From assembly GCA_964058845.1 (NCBI GenBank), contig CAXKVR010000423.1:1-64000 (forward strand): a DNA stretch of 64,000 nt. The letters run 5' to 3'. This document shows positions 35,801 through 45,284 of this stretch, one piece after another. The notes below the pieces were generated by a model, which worked only from the letters and a program-made list of their open reading frames with translations, searched no databases and was not told the origin of the DNA. This stretch comes from Carex sylvatica. Taxonomy: Eukaryota > Streptophyta > Magnoliopsida > Poales > Cyperaceae. Position 1 is the first letter of the stretch. Every line of letters begins with the position of its first letter. Position numbers and translations under genes: made by a program.

Positions 35801-36934
35801 TTAAAATTAAAGAAGGCCTTGTATGGCTTGAAGCAAGCTCCTAGAGCTTGGAACACACGGATTGACCAATACTTTAGATCGCACGGTTTCGTGCAATGCC
35901 CCTATGAACATGCGTTGTATGTGAAGATTAAAAATGGTGATAAGTTGATGGTGTCTTTATATGTTGATGACTTAATTTTTCTGGGTAGTAGTGGTGAAAT
36001 GATTGAGGAGTTCAAAATGGCCATGAAGAGTGAGTTTGAAATGACCGATTTAGGACTTATGTCCTATTTTCTTGGTCTTGAAATAAAGCAAGGAGAAGAA
36101 GGCATTTTTGTAACACAAGAGGCCTATGCCAAGGAGATTTTGAAAAGGTTCAAGATGGAGGATTGCAAGCCAGTTAGTACTCCGGTTGATTGTGGCGTGA
36201 AGTTATCTCGACATGACAAAGGAAATGTAGTCGATGTGACATTATACAAGAGTCTAGTTGGAAGCTTGAGGTATTTGACATGCACTAGACCGGATATTTT
36301 ATATGCGGTCGGCTTAGTTAGCCGGTACATGGAGGAGCCGAGCTCAACACATTGGAAGACTATCAAGCGGATTCTTCGTTACATCCGAGGTACTCTAACT
36401 CTTGGTTTGTTTTATAACTCATCCACTAACAACTGTGCAATTTTTGGCTATTCGGATAGCGATTGGGGCGGAAACACAGATGATAGAAAGAGCACCTCGG
36501 GATTTGCATTTTACATGGGAGATACAGCATTCACGTGGCTTTCAAAGAAGCAACCGATCGTCACCCTTTCGACATGTGAAGCGGAATATGTCGCGGCAGC
36601 AGCGTGTGTGTGTCATGCGATTTGGTTGAGAGGGTTACTCAAGGAGATAAACTTTGCTCAAGAAGAGGCTACGCAAATTTATGTGGATAACAAGTCGGCA
36701 ATCGAGTTGGCTAAGAATCCGGTCCATCATGAAAGAAGCAAGCATATTGATGTGAAGTATCATTTTATTCGAGAGCAAGTGACGGAGAAGAAAGTTGAGT
36801 TGATACATGTGGGTAGTGAAGATCAAGTTGCGGATATTTTTACGAAGCCATTACCAACCATGAAGTTTGAGAAGTTTAAAAAACTTCTGGGCATGAAGGA
36901 TGTAAAGGGAATCAAGTTTAAGGGGGTGTGTTGA
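32885..36934 (+). pseudogene. Copia gag-pol polyprotein, single in-frame stop
   Basis: Encodes capsid and replication enzymes of the retrotransposon. Start: first ATG after the primer-binding site (32885). Order: gag (UBN2-type, from residue ~20), an Arg-Gly-rich stretch, zinc knuckle CYNCGKYGHYASEC (33743-33784), protease WYLDTGASNHMCG, integrase ([31 protein letters not shown]), reverse transcriptase ([22 protein letters not shown]), RNase H ([18 protein letters not shown]). The stop TGA at 36932-36934 lies inside the 3' LTR. One TGA at 34160-34162, between protease and integrase, interrupts an otherwise open 1,350-codon frame; the reading frame is unchanged beyond it. The stop may be a disabling mutation or could be read through. 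Confidence 0.96.
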
Positions 36935-37374
36935 AATATTAAACTTAATTATGTAATAAAGTAAAGTTAATAGAATAAGTAGTGGAACTCCTTTGTTTCA
37001 GCAGTTGCAGAATTATTGGGCTGATTGATGAGGGGATATGAAAGATCAAACGATGTTTGTTTTGGCTGTATGACCTATGGATGGAAAGCTCTAGAAGTCT
37101 AGTTTCTGATGGTTCAAATTTCAAAACGTTTGGAGTTCCCTACAGAGAGTTATGGCTGTTTTAGTGGACAGGGGTCAGCTGAAACAGCTGCTGTTTAGTA
37201 TTCTATTTTTAATACGAATTCTCTAGATACTTCTGTTGTCTTAGCCTATAAATAGAGTTGTAATCTGTTGTTTGAGATATAAGAAAGATACAAGAGTTTA
37301 TATAAGAAAGATAGCTTGTTTTATCTATCTCTTTCCTGATCTCAAATTGTGATATCCACCATTCTCTTTTATCA
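36929..37374 (+). repeat. 3' LTR of the copia element
   Basis: Same length and, as far as I can read, the same sequence as 32405-32850; followed by the CTTTC duplication. The polyprotein stop codon overlaps its first six bases. Confidence 0.97.
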
Positions 37375-37387
37375 CTTTCATCCCTTC

Positions 37388-37675
37388 AAAAGGTAATCAA
37401 ATTTGTGCATGCTGGCACATCTGGAAGCATAGGAACAGTATAATTTTTAGGGAAGAAAGGGTACCGCCATCTGTACTGGCAAATAGAATTATAGGGGAGA
37501 GTTTTATTTGGGAGAGGCATTTTAATTAATTTTGTCTACAACGGATAAGCTGAAGGGGAGTGAGGGGCCCCTGCTATATGAGATTACAAATCATGTAATA
37601 TTGAAGGGATTTTATTTTAATACAGCCTTGACTGCATCAGTCAAGCTTTCAAAAAAAAAAAAAGGTAATCAAATT
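37388..37675 (+). mobile_element. 5'-truncated LINE insertion with poly(A) and 16-bp target duplication
   Basis: The 16-mer 'aaaaggtaatcaaatt' occurs at 37388-37403 and again at 37660-37675. Between them, ~256 bp end in poly(A) (37651-37663). The start encodes ICACWHIWKHRNSIIF, the C-terminal end of the plant LINE zf-RVT domain (usual form W.IW..RN..IF), followed by a stop and a ~160-bp 3' UTR. Opposite in strand to the surrounding LINE remnant. Confidence 0.9.
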
Positions 37676-38240
37676 GAACCATTGATAAATTAGTTTCTAA
37701 AACCATCTAGAGATGAAATTCATAACCAAAATAATTAGAAAAGGAAATATTGGATCTCCTTGACGTACCCCCTATATTCAATTGCATTTCTTTTTTCCAA
37801 TCACGCTATTAGTAATAATTTGTGAGGAGCCCGATAGTACAACATTTATGATCCGTCATTGTCATTTTGTTGGAAACCCTAAGCTATCCATTATTTGCAA
37901 CAAGAAATTCCAACTCACCGTATCAAACACCTTTTGTATATCTTCTTTTAAGATTACTAGCTGGATTTGTTGCTTGCGGGATTGTTAAAATAACTATTGG
38001 CATAAATAAAACCTTTAGTAATTTGTCGACCTTTCATATAATATATATGTGTCATGTCCACCAAGTTGTGCAATATGTCTTGAAATCTATTTGCTGAGAT
38101 CTTTGAAAAATATTTTTGTATACACACAAGACTTTTTTTTATGATTGGCATAAAATATGCCAACAAATGCATTAATAAAAAGGTTTATATACAAGGCCCT
38201 AAAGTTACTCTTATTCAGCTAATCTAATATTTACAAAATT
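37676..38240 (-). pseudogene. LINE remnant B, N-terminal reverse transcriptase
   Basis: Minus-strand translation includes KYFSKISANRFQDILHNLVD, then MKGRQITKGFIYAN, VFDTVSWNFL-like codons and MDSLGFPTKW. These are successive conserved blocks of a plant L1-type reverse transcriptase (ANRL..., FVKGR.I.D, FD.V.W..L). It runs on into 32399-32140 after removal of the truncated LINE and the copia element. Frames are broken in several places. Confidence 0.85.
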
Positions 38241-38329
38241 ACGACATCTCACTATTTACACAAAACTCGCTCAAAGGATAATTTCTATAGCCGTATCATT
38301 TATAAGACCATGTATTAATTTTCTTTTAT

Positions 38330-39003
38330 TAGAGAATAATCTTATATTCATCTCTTGCCATAGGGCTCATACTCCAGCCGTCCAAATAGCATCTCAGCGA
38401 GCCCTTTGCCTCTGTGTCAAGTTACAGTGTCTCCCGATCCAAGCCTGTAGGATTTCTCTTTTACTCCTAATCACCATGTTATGGTGAGCCCCCAAACCCC
38501 TTCAAAATCTCCTTGCGAAGGGACACTCTCACATTAGGTGATCCCTTGATTTCGTCACGCTGGAGTCACACAAGTGGCAACTTGACTGGACTATGCATCA
38601 TCTTATGTGGAAAACATCCTGTGTCAGGATCTTATCCTCCAGAATCAGTCAAACGAACCTCTATTGTATCGGAGATCTGAACCCCCGGTCGTGCATAGTT
38701 GTGTAAGCTGATGCACATGAAAATTTGCCTGTACTGGTCCACCGTCAAGAGATTTCAAAACTATTCTTGTCCATCGAGATTGAGTAGAAAGGAACCACTA
38801 TTGCGAGATCTTTTATAAAAAGAGATGCATCTTATGTTGGTACTCTTAACTACTCTGCCGCAGTTATACCATACAATCTTCTTATAGTGTTAGCCCATAG
38901 TTTCATCCGATTAGCTTCCATTGTCCAAATTCATTTATTGGCCGTGCACAGGACTTATCGGCCTAAAATCTTGCGGTCTCCTCGCTTGCTTTATTTTTAT
39001 ATA
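38330..39003 (-). pseudogene. LINE remnant A, C-terminal zf-RVT region
   Basis: Minus-strand translation shows TSTGKFSCASAYTTMHDRGF, EDKILTQDV, then RDHLM.ECPFAKEILKGFGG, matching the zf-RVT region at the C-terminus of plant LINE ORF2. It lies 5' of remnant B's reverse transcriptase on the same strand, so it belongs to a different, older copy. Heavily mutated. A patch near 38960-38990 reads QDFRPISPVHG, a reverse transcriptase motif, so the middle of this copy has been deleted. Confidence 0.7.
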
Positions 39004-40114
39004 CTAGTCAAGTGCCCGTGCGTTGCAACGGGGGTTGAAATATTATTTTGATCACTTTTTTTAAATAATTTCTTCATTATGTGTTCATCAATAATAAAAG
39101 CAAATTATAACCTTAGAGCTTAATACTATATTACGGCATCTCCATTGATGCAGTTGATTTGCAATTGCAAACAACTATCCTGAAATAATTGAAATCAATT
39201 TCATTTCTTAATTGCAAAACTCCTGCATTAATGCAATTTGCAAATCAACATCTGAAAAATAATTTTGCATAAACTCAAATACATCCATGTAAAATTACAA
39301 ATTAGAAAAATATAAGGAGAATAATGAAAATATTATTTTCACAAAGAAATCAGTGCCATCGTTGGAAAGGAGAAAGGGACGCATGGGGAAGGAAATTCAT
39401 ATTATCTGTGATATCTTAAATTTTGCCTCGACTTTTTGGAAAATCTAAACCGTTCAAATACAGTCTACACGAATCTCGAAGCTCAATAATACTTTCTGCA
39501 CGAATAGGCACGCAAAAGTTGAGATATCCAGAGCCGTTCAAATACTTTCTGCACGAATCTCGAAGCTCAAATAATACTGGCCCCTGCGCTACCCCCGAAT
39601 AGGCACCGGCCACGTGGGTCAAGCAAAAGTTGAGATATCTCGGGAAAACGCGGACTCCGCGTATCCTCTGAGATATCTCAACTTTTGCTTGACCCACGTG
39701 GCCGGTGCCTATTCGGGGGTAGCGCAGGGGCCAGTATTATTTGAGCTTCGAGATTCGTGCAGAAAGTATTTGAACAGTTGAGATTTTTCATAAAGTCACG
39801 TAAAGTTTGAGATACCTCAGAGGATATGAATTCGAAAAAGTTGGAAACAGTAGAAAACGTGTGGAAAAAAGAAGATTCAGTGATACAATTTCTGTGTGGC
39901 ATTATATGTAGCATGGATATAAATCACTAAATTTAGATTTTTACACGTTTGACAACATGAAACAGGTGTATAAAATCAAAATTATTTATTAAAGGTTGAA
40001 ATTAAGATCTGTTTTGATGAGTGGCTGAGATTTATAGAATCAACGGCTCAGATCTTCTCTGGACAAATAAGGGTTGGATTCCAAAAAAATATGCATGCTA
40101 TTTAGTAGGGAGGA
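39004..40114 (-). mobile_element. Non-autonomous Helitron, 1,111 bp
   Basis: On the minus strand the element starts TCCTCCCTACTAAATAG (40114) and ends with a GC-rich hairpin (cccgttgcaacgcacggg) about 7 bases before the terminal CTAG (39007-39004). It is flanked by A and T, the usual Helitron A^T target, and no duplication is present. Flanking sequence on both sides belongs to LINE remnant A. No Rep/helicase is encoded. The interior holds a 240-bp palindrome (39536-39775). Confidence 0.85.
39536..39775. repeat. Near-perfect 240-bp palindrome, 105-bp arms
   Basis: Arm 39536-39640 is the exact reverse complement of arm 39671-39775 (105 of 105 by eye). The 30-bp middle itself contains a centred palindrome (acgcgga c tccgcgt, 39648-39662). 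A partial direct copy of the left arm precedes it (about 39458-39530). The arms resemble sequence at 44498-44655 next to the host gene's 5' UTR. Confidence 0.95.
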
Positions 40115-40440
40115 TGTCGGCCATGATGATGTCTGAATTTTTTTTATAAAATTCTACTGAAAATCTAGCAGGACTAGATCTTTTGTTGCTCGGTAATTCT
40201 TGAATTGCATAATTTCTTGGACCGAAATGTTATCTTCTAAATTTTGCATCTCCATTTGTCGATACAAATTACTCCAGTAAATATGTGGCATTTTCTTTGA
40301 CTTGGCTCCCATTAAAATTTTGAGGAAAATCGAAAAAAAATATTGGCTTTAGCTTTCTGATCACTTTTCGGCACTGTCTTGAATTCCAAATAAAATGGGA
40401 TCTCTGCAACTGCAAGACCTTCCAAAATTAGCTTGTTTAA
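40115..40440 (-). pseudogene. LINE remnant A, region before the reverse transcriptase
   Basis: Minus-strand translation gives ENRATKDLV-like codons and then FSVEFYKKNSDIIMAD-like codons, matching the GPDGF...FYK.FW.II block that precedes the reverse transcriptase in plant LINEs. It is contiguous with 39003 once the Helitron is removed. Strongly decayed. Confidence 0.5.
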
Positions 40441-41188
40441 TATGTTTGGCTGGACATCATATGATTCATATCCATATGTGCAGAATAACTAATGTTTTCG
40501 ATTTATGTGCGCAAATTGAGAAAAGAATGAGAATTAAAGTATCATACTCGGGTCTTTTGGGCTTGATCTGAAAAGGGAATTGAGTTTTGACGCAAATCAT
40601 ATATAAAGTTGAATCTAAACTGTTGATCTGTATTGTAAATAGTGCATATGAATTTAGAACTTAATAAATTCAATTAAAAGATCCCATAATCTAAATTATT
40701 TGTGTATATTTTGGCACAAATCATATAGTAATTTAGATATGATTTTAAATAAGATTTTGTCAACTCTTTGGGCAAAAAGATTTGTCTCGTAAAAAAATAG
40801 ATAGGAAAAAAAAAGATTTATTTTATATTGCTCCTGCGGAGAATAAGATCTAAAATTGATATACCGTAATAATAACTGCTTAGGGCGTCCTCCAGAAGGC
40901 TGTCGCACAGAAGAAGCGGAACGCGCTCGTGTTATTCTGTCTACATCCCGAATTGGGGGGACGAATTTTAGATCTTTGTACGTAGAATTACCCATGCAGC
41001 ATTAGTGTTTTCCTTCCTCTCCTCCTCTCCGATTTCTTCGTTTCTGGAGCGAGTAAGCATGGCGGGCAACTCTGGTCAGAGAGCGTCTCCCCTTTCTTCC
41101 CTTTAATGAAGGATTTCTCCCCCTAATTAGAGCACATCCTTAGGAACTGAATCTTGAAGATCCTGCTCAATGAATTCATTGGTTCATC
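40441..41188. other. Intergenic sequence with weak gene-start-like stretch
   Basis: A pyrimidine-rich stretch (41012-41035) precedes an ATG at 41059 encoding only MAGNSGQRASPLSSL before a stop, and a donor-like site follows the fifth codon. A forward open stretch at about 40877-40990 (GRPPEGCRTEEAERARVIL) looks protein-like but is not recognised. Neither is supported enough to call a gene. Confidence 0.35.
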
Positions 41189-42060
41189 TGTTGGGAAATC
41201 ATAAAGATCAAACAATTACACCTTATTTAGAGATTAAACACGTACATCTCATCTAGAGATCAAACACTTACACTCCGGAAAAGAATAAACAATCCCCACC
41301 TTAACCTAAGGACTGTCCTATGTCTAAAGTCAACCATAAACTCAAATCTGAAATGCATAATATAATACCTGATTCCATAGATGTTTTCATGGAATAACTC
41401 GGTCTTTTGAGAGACCGTCTACCGTTTATGTGAGCGCGAGACAAGTTTTCAATGGTAATAAGTCCTCTTCTTGTCGATTCGTTGTATAGTTATAGGAATA
41501 GATCTTTCAAGACAGCAAGACGTGGTCCTTGAGAGATCATCTCCATTATTTTTAATGGATCTGTCATATCTTTTCTTTGATGGTGGAAGAAGAAGATAAG
41601 ACACTCAGATTCTGTCTAAAATAACTGTTGTTCAAAAATCTGAGTTGTGTTGTGTCTTGTACCTTGGAGACTCATCCTTATATAGAACACATCTGACACT
41701 ATGCGTGCGGCCGCATGAAAATTAGTGCGGCATCACAAACGGCCAAACATGTTAACAAAATTGCCTTTCTTTCAGCCCACGTTCCCAAGTCTAAAATTAA
41801 CCTGCCCAGTTTGTGCTACCCTGTCTGGCCGCACGGATGGTCGCACAACTGCTTCTAAGGTTTAATACAAAACTATGGGATTTAGTGCGGCCATGCCTGA
41901 CCACACAAACGGTAGCACAAAATTTGTGCCCTCCTGCTGGGCCGCACAAGCTCTCTGTTTCCAGTCCAACTCGATGTCCATCTTTGCACATTTACTCTGA
42001 TTTTGTGCAGTCTCATAAAGTTGCACAAACTCCTGAATAAGTAGTTTTCTAAATTGCAAA
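41189..42060 (-). repeat. Probable solo LTR or LTR remnant (copia-like), minus strand
   Basis: Read on the minus strand, the segment has a 5' part with repeated 'gtgcggcc' words (42000-41700), a TATA box (tatataagg, plus-strand 41676-41684), a leader-like stretch, and an end in 'ttcccaaca' at 41189, as in plant copia LTRs. No internal domain, primer site or second LTR was found. The left edge in element orientation (near 42060) is a guess. Confidence 0.4.
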
Positions 42061-42892
42061 TCTCAGTTCATCAATTATTTGATTTTTGTCTAAATTATTA
42101 TATACATTTATGGATCACACCCTATTAAATACATAGATTGTCTAGCATCTTAATTTAATATTAGATTACTTAATTGTGACAATCACATATGATAATATAC
42201 AATTTATAATTATATTATATACATGCTCAACGTTAGATTATAATTCAACATTATTTGTTCAGTTTTGAACTATTATAATTGAAATAGAAAATATAATTAT
42301 GTCTTTTAAAAATTCAAACATATTTTACACTTCAATTATGACTATTCAAATTTGAATGAATGAACGAATAAATTCAATGGATAGAATTTTCTGCTCATAT
42401 GTGAATAAGAGATTCGATTTCAATTAATAAACCCAGATACTATTTGTCTATAAAACATAATTAGAACAATATAAGCTTTAGAGATGATGGAGAAATATCA
42501 GATTCTTTATATTTTGACAGAATCGCCAAGTCTCGTTTCCTTTGACGGTTAAGCACGACATTTTAACGCAACTTTCGTTGCATACGTATAGACTTCTGAT
42601 CTGACATCATGCAGCTTTGTTTCGTGGGATGTTTCAGGGAGCACGTGTAAACTACAATATAAATATATGAGCAGAAAAATAATATTATCTACTCAACTAT
42701 AATTATTTTTCAAGTTTCGTTTTAAAAATAAAAATTAAATATTGCAGAAAAAAAAATTGAGATAAAATCTATCTAATATAATTCAATATAAAAAAATATA
42801 TATATACATAAATTTTAGTGAGTGAGATTAAAATGTCTCATTATTTTCTTGTCCCAGTAATATCTCACATCTTTATCTATGTTTTTAAATTT
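42061..42892. other. AT-rich intergenic sequence
   Basis: No gene or element terminus recognised. Confidence 0.5.
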
Positions 42893-42976
42893 CAAAAATC
42901 GATCCAAACCGGTCAACATGATCTCCATATTAAAATGTGCTTGGAGATTAAATTTTATATTTTTTTGAAACTTTTT
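42893..42976. mobile_element. Single-arm fragment of the 28520-28935 MITE family
   Basis: 'tcgatccaaaccggtcaaca', 'ctccatatta' and 'atgtgcttggaga' followed by 'aaattttatatttttt' match one arm of the 416-bp foldback element at about 28598-28670. The other arm is absent. Confidence 0.65.
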
Positions 42977-44497
42977 TTTTATCATTTTTTAGATAAATAC
43001 AAAATCATTATTTTTAAATTGTCCAAAATATTATTAAAAACAATAATTTTCTGCCTTTAAGTTATCTCTCATAGATCTTTTTAGTTTTAGTAGATTGTTT
43101 TTCGGACTTCATCTCAAAATAAAATTATATATTGCAAAAACATTTTGTTTTTTAAATTGAGACATATACTATCGGATAAAATATAACATTAAAAAGATAT
43201 AAAAAAATTTCAATATATAATCACATTATAAAGTAATAAATTTCTTACAATAAATTAAGTATATTTCATATAACGGTGAACGTTTATTTGTAAATTAAAG
43301 CGTTAAATAATTTTCAGCATACTTGATTTACCTAGCTTCGAAAATACTTGATGATTTGACAAGTCTTATATTTGAGATTTAATTACCTTTATGTAATATC
43401 ATTTAATAACTAATTCATAGCTAGCCCGCTTTTGGCAACTAGCCTACTGGAAAAATAATATATACCTTCATACTACTTTATGTTGGTTGTTAAATAAAAT
43501 TTTCTCTTCCGATCCACTATAATTTCCAAATAGAAAAATAAAATGTATCTGTTGTAAAATAAGAAGGTCAATGATTATTCTCCGTCAATTTTAATTGAAA
43601 AATACAACTATTTTTATTTTATTGCCTCACATCCGGAACTTCCACAATGCTGAAACCAAATTAAGTACAAAATCGGGACCATTATGCATATATTTTCCAG
43701 TTACGTAGTTATCACATTTCAATTGCTTTCTACGACGTAGCAATCAAACTTCAATAATGTTAGAATGATAAGTGTGCCGAATTTACCCTAAACAAAGCAT
43801 AAAGTTGCTAACCCATATGATACTGGTTTGGCAAAAAGGAATTTTATATTTATATTTGTTAATAATTAATTTCATATGCTGAGAATTTTTATGGTACTTA
43901 GTTCTTGCTTGTTAAGTTAATTAATAGACAGATAACAAATTAATATTGATTAGAAAAATGTTATGATTTCCAAAAGCTATTATAACCGCACCTCCTAACA
44001 AATTTAATAGAAAAAAAAATCTTATAATTTTATCTAACTTTCGTTATATTATACAACAAAACATATAATATTTGTTGGACTTATTTTTTCTAGAAGTCCC
44101 TAGTTATAAATACTGTAAGAAATGAAGTAGAACTAGAACCCTTAAACTCATATCAACTTTTGGTGAGCTTAAATGGATCTTTGAAAAGTTATTATATATA
44201 AGATTTTATAGATATTGATATTTTAGATAAGAATATATAAATAACTCTTTACTTTATTCATATTTAGCATTTTTTATATACTATTTTTCGAGGATTGAAC
44301 TTTCGTCTATTTTTCGTGTGTTTCTCGACTTGCGCCACTGTGTTAAACCCGGAGTTTTTGAGTTTAACAAATTAATTGAAGCTTTTCTGACTTTTTTTTA
44401 ATAAAGTTTTTTCTGACCCAAACATGCCTCCGGGCTCTGGCAAACATATCAGAGACCAATTGACCAATCGCTATTCGCCGTGGACTCCCCCTCATAC
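42977..44497. other. AT-rich intergenic sequence
   Basis: No gene, RNA gene or clear element terminus seen. Confidence 0.5.
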
Positions 44498-44655
44498 TTT
44501 GCGTGACCGACGTGTCCGGTGCCTATTCGAGGATAGAGTAGGGCAGTATTATTTGAGCTTTGAGATTCGTGTATAACCTATTTGAACGGTTGATATATTC
44601 CAAAAGTCACGCAAAATATGAGATATCTCAGAGGATTTGAATTGCAATACGCCTC
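44498..44655 (+). promoter_or_regulatory. Upstream region of the DUF4050 gene, related to the Helitron palindrome
   Basis: The words 'tccggtgcctattcg', 'cagtattatttgagctt', 'gagattcgtg', 'tatttgaac' and 'gagatatctcagagga' occur in the same order and spacing as in the right palindrome arm and its continuation at 39682-39835. Overall similarity is roughly three quarters. It lies just before the pyrimidine-rich 5' UTR of the gene. It may be promoter sequence copied into the Helitron, or a separate repeat present at both places. Confidence 0.5.
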
Positions 44656-45165
44656 GGCTTGGTTCTTAATCTTTTCCTTCTATTATTTTTTGTATTTCTA
44701 TTCCTGAATCCCACAACCTCGCCTGACCTGTTATACGGTAATACGGATAAGCAAATCGTATAGCCCCTTTCCTCTCTTTCTGCCCTTTCCCTTTCTCTAC
44801 TGTTCCTCTTTCTGTCTCTCGCTATTTGTTTATTTTTATCCTTTACCAAATTTGGAGCGATTAGCGATTCATTCGGCTTGCAAGTGGTAAGCTCCTTGTG
44901 CCTTTCTCCTTTCTTCATTTTCTTCTCTTTGCCTAAATTTACAATCGGGGCTTCTCAAATTCGGAGATGATTCGGTAATAGATTGGATCTGAACTGTTTG
45001 ATTCTATATATTAGGTAGATTCTGAATCTTCAATTGGGGTTGCGTAATTAGGTTCAAGAAGAGGCTCTGAGTTTAAGAGCGTCAATTGGCACTAATTTGA
45101 GAGGTGCAAGAGGTTTTCATGCACGTAAGCAGATCGGTTTCTGCTTGGATCCGACGATTTTTTGC
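44656..45165 (+). other. 5' UTR exons of the DUF4050 gene
   Basis: A CT-rich leader without ATG ends at a donor (caagtg|gtaagc, 44886/44887). An acceptor (aattag|gttcaa) opens a second exon at 45052 that runs to 45174 and contains the chosen start codon at 45166. A 5' UTR intron of about 165 bp is common in constitutively expressed plant genes. The transcription start is not defined. Confidence 0.55.
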
Positions 45166-45246
45166 ATGCATGGGGTATGTCTACTCCCTCTCTTTTCAAG
45201 TTAAAACTTCATCTTTATTTGAGCTATAGTTCCTAGGAGGTCCCCT

Positions 45247-45284
<38 letters not shown>

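Larger units (their letters stand above)
32405..37374 (+). mobile_element. Near-intact Ty1/copia retrotransposon, 4,970 bp, identical LTRs
   Basis: Two 446-bp LTRs (32405-32850 and 36929-37374, TG...CA) look identical base for base by eye. The 5-bp target duplication is CTTTC (32400-32404 and 37375-37379). A primer-binding site TGGTATCAGAGC follows the 5' LTR at 32854 and a polypurine tract (aagtttaaggggg) precedes the 3' LTR. The interior encodes one gag-pol frame. Identical LTRs mean the insertion is very recent. Inserted into LINE remnant B. Confidence 0.98.

Noticed and set aside
38330..39003. The zf-RVT-like region as part of the same LINE as the reverse transcriptase at 37676-38240
   Set aside because: Order is wrong: on the minus strand it lies upstream of the reverse transcriptase, so it must come from another copy.
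40696..40995. 99-codon minus-strand frame with an Arg/Ser-rich start
   Set aside because: Not recognised, lacks supporting splice or promoter signals, and the opposite strand of its upstream part looks equally protein-like. Left undecided.
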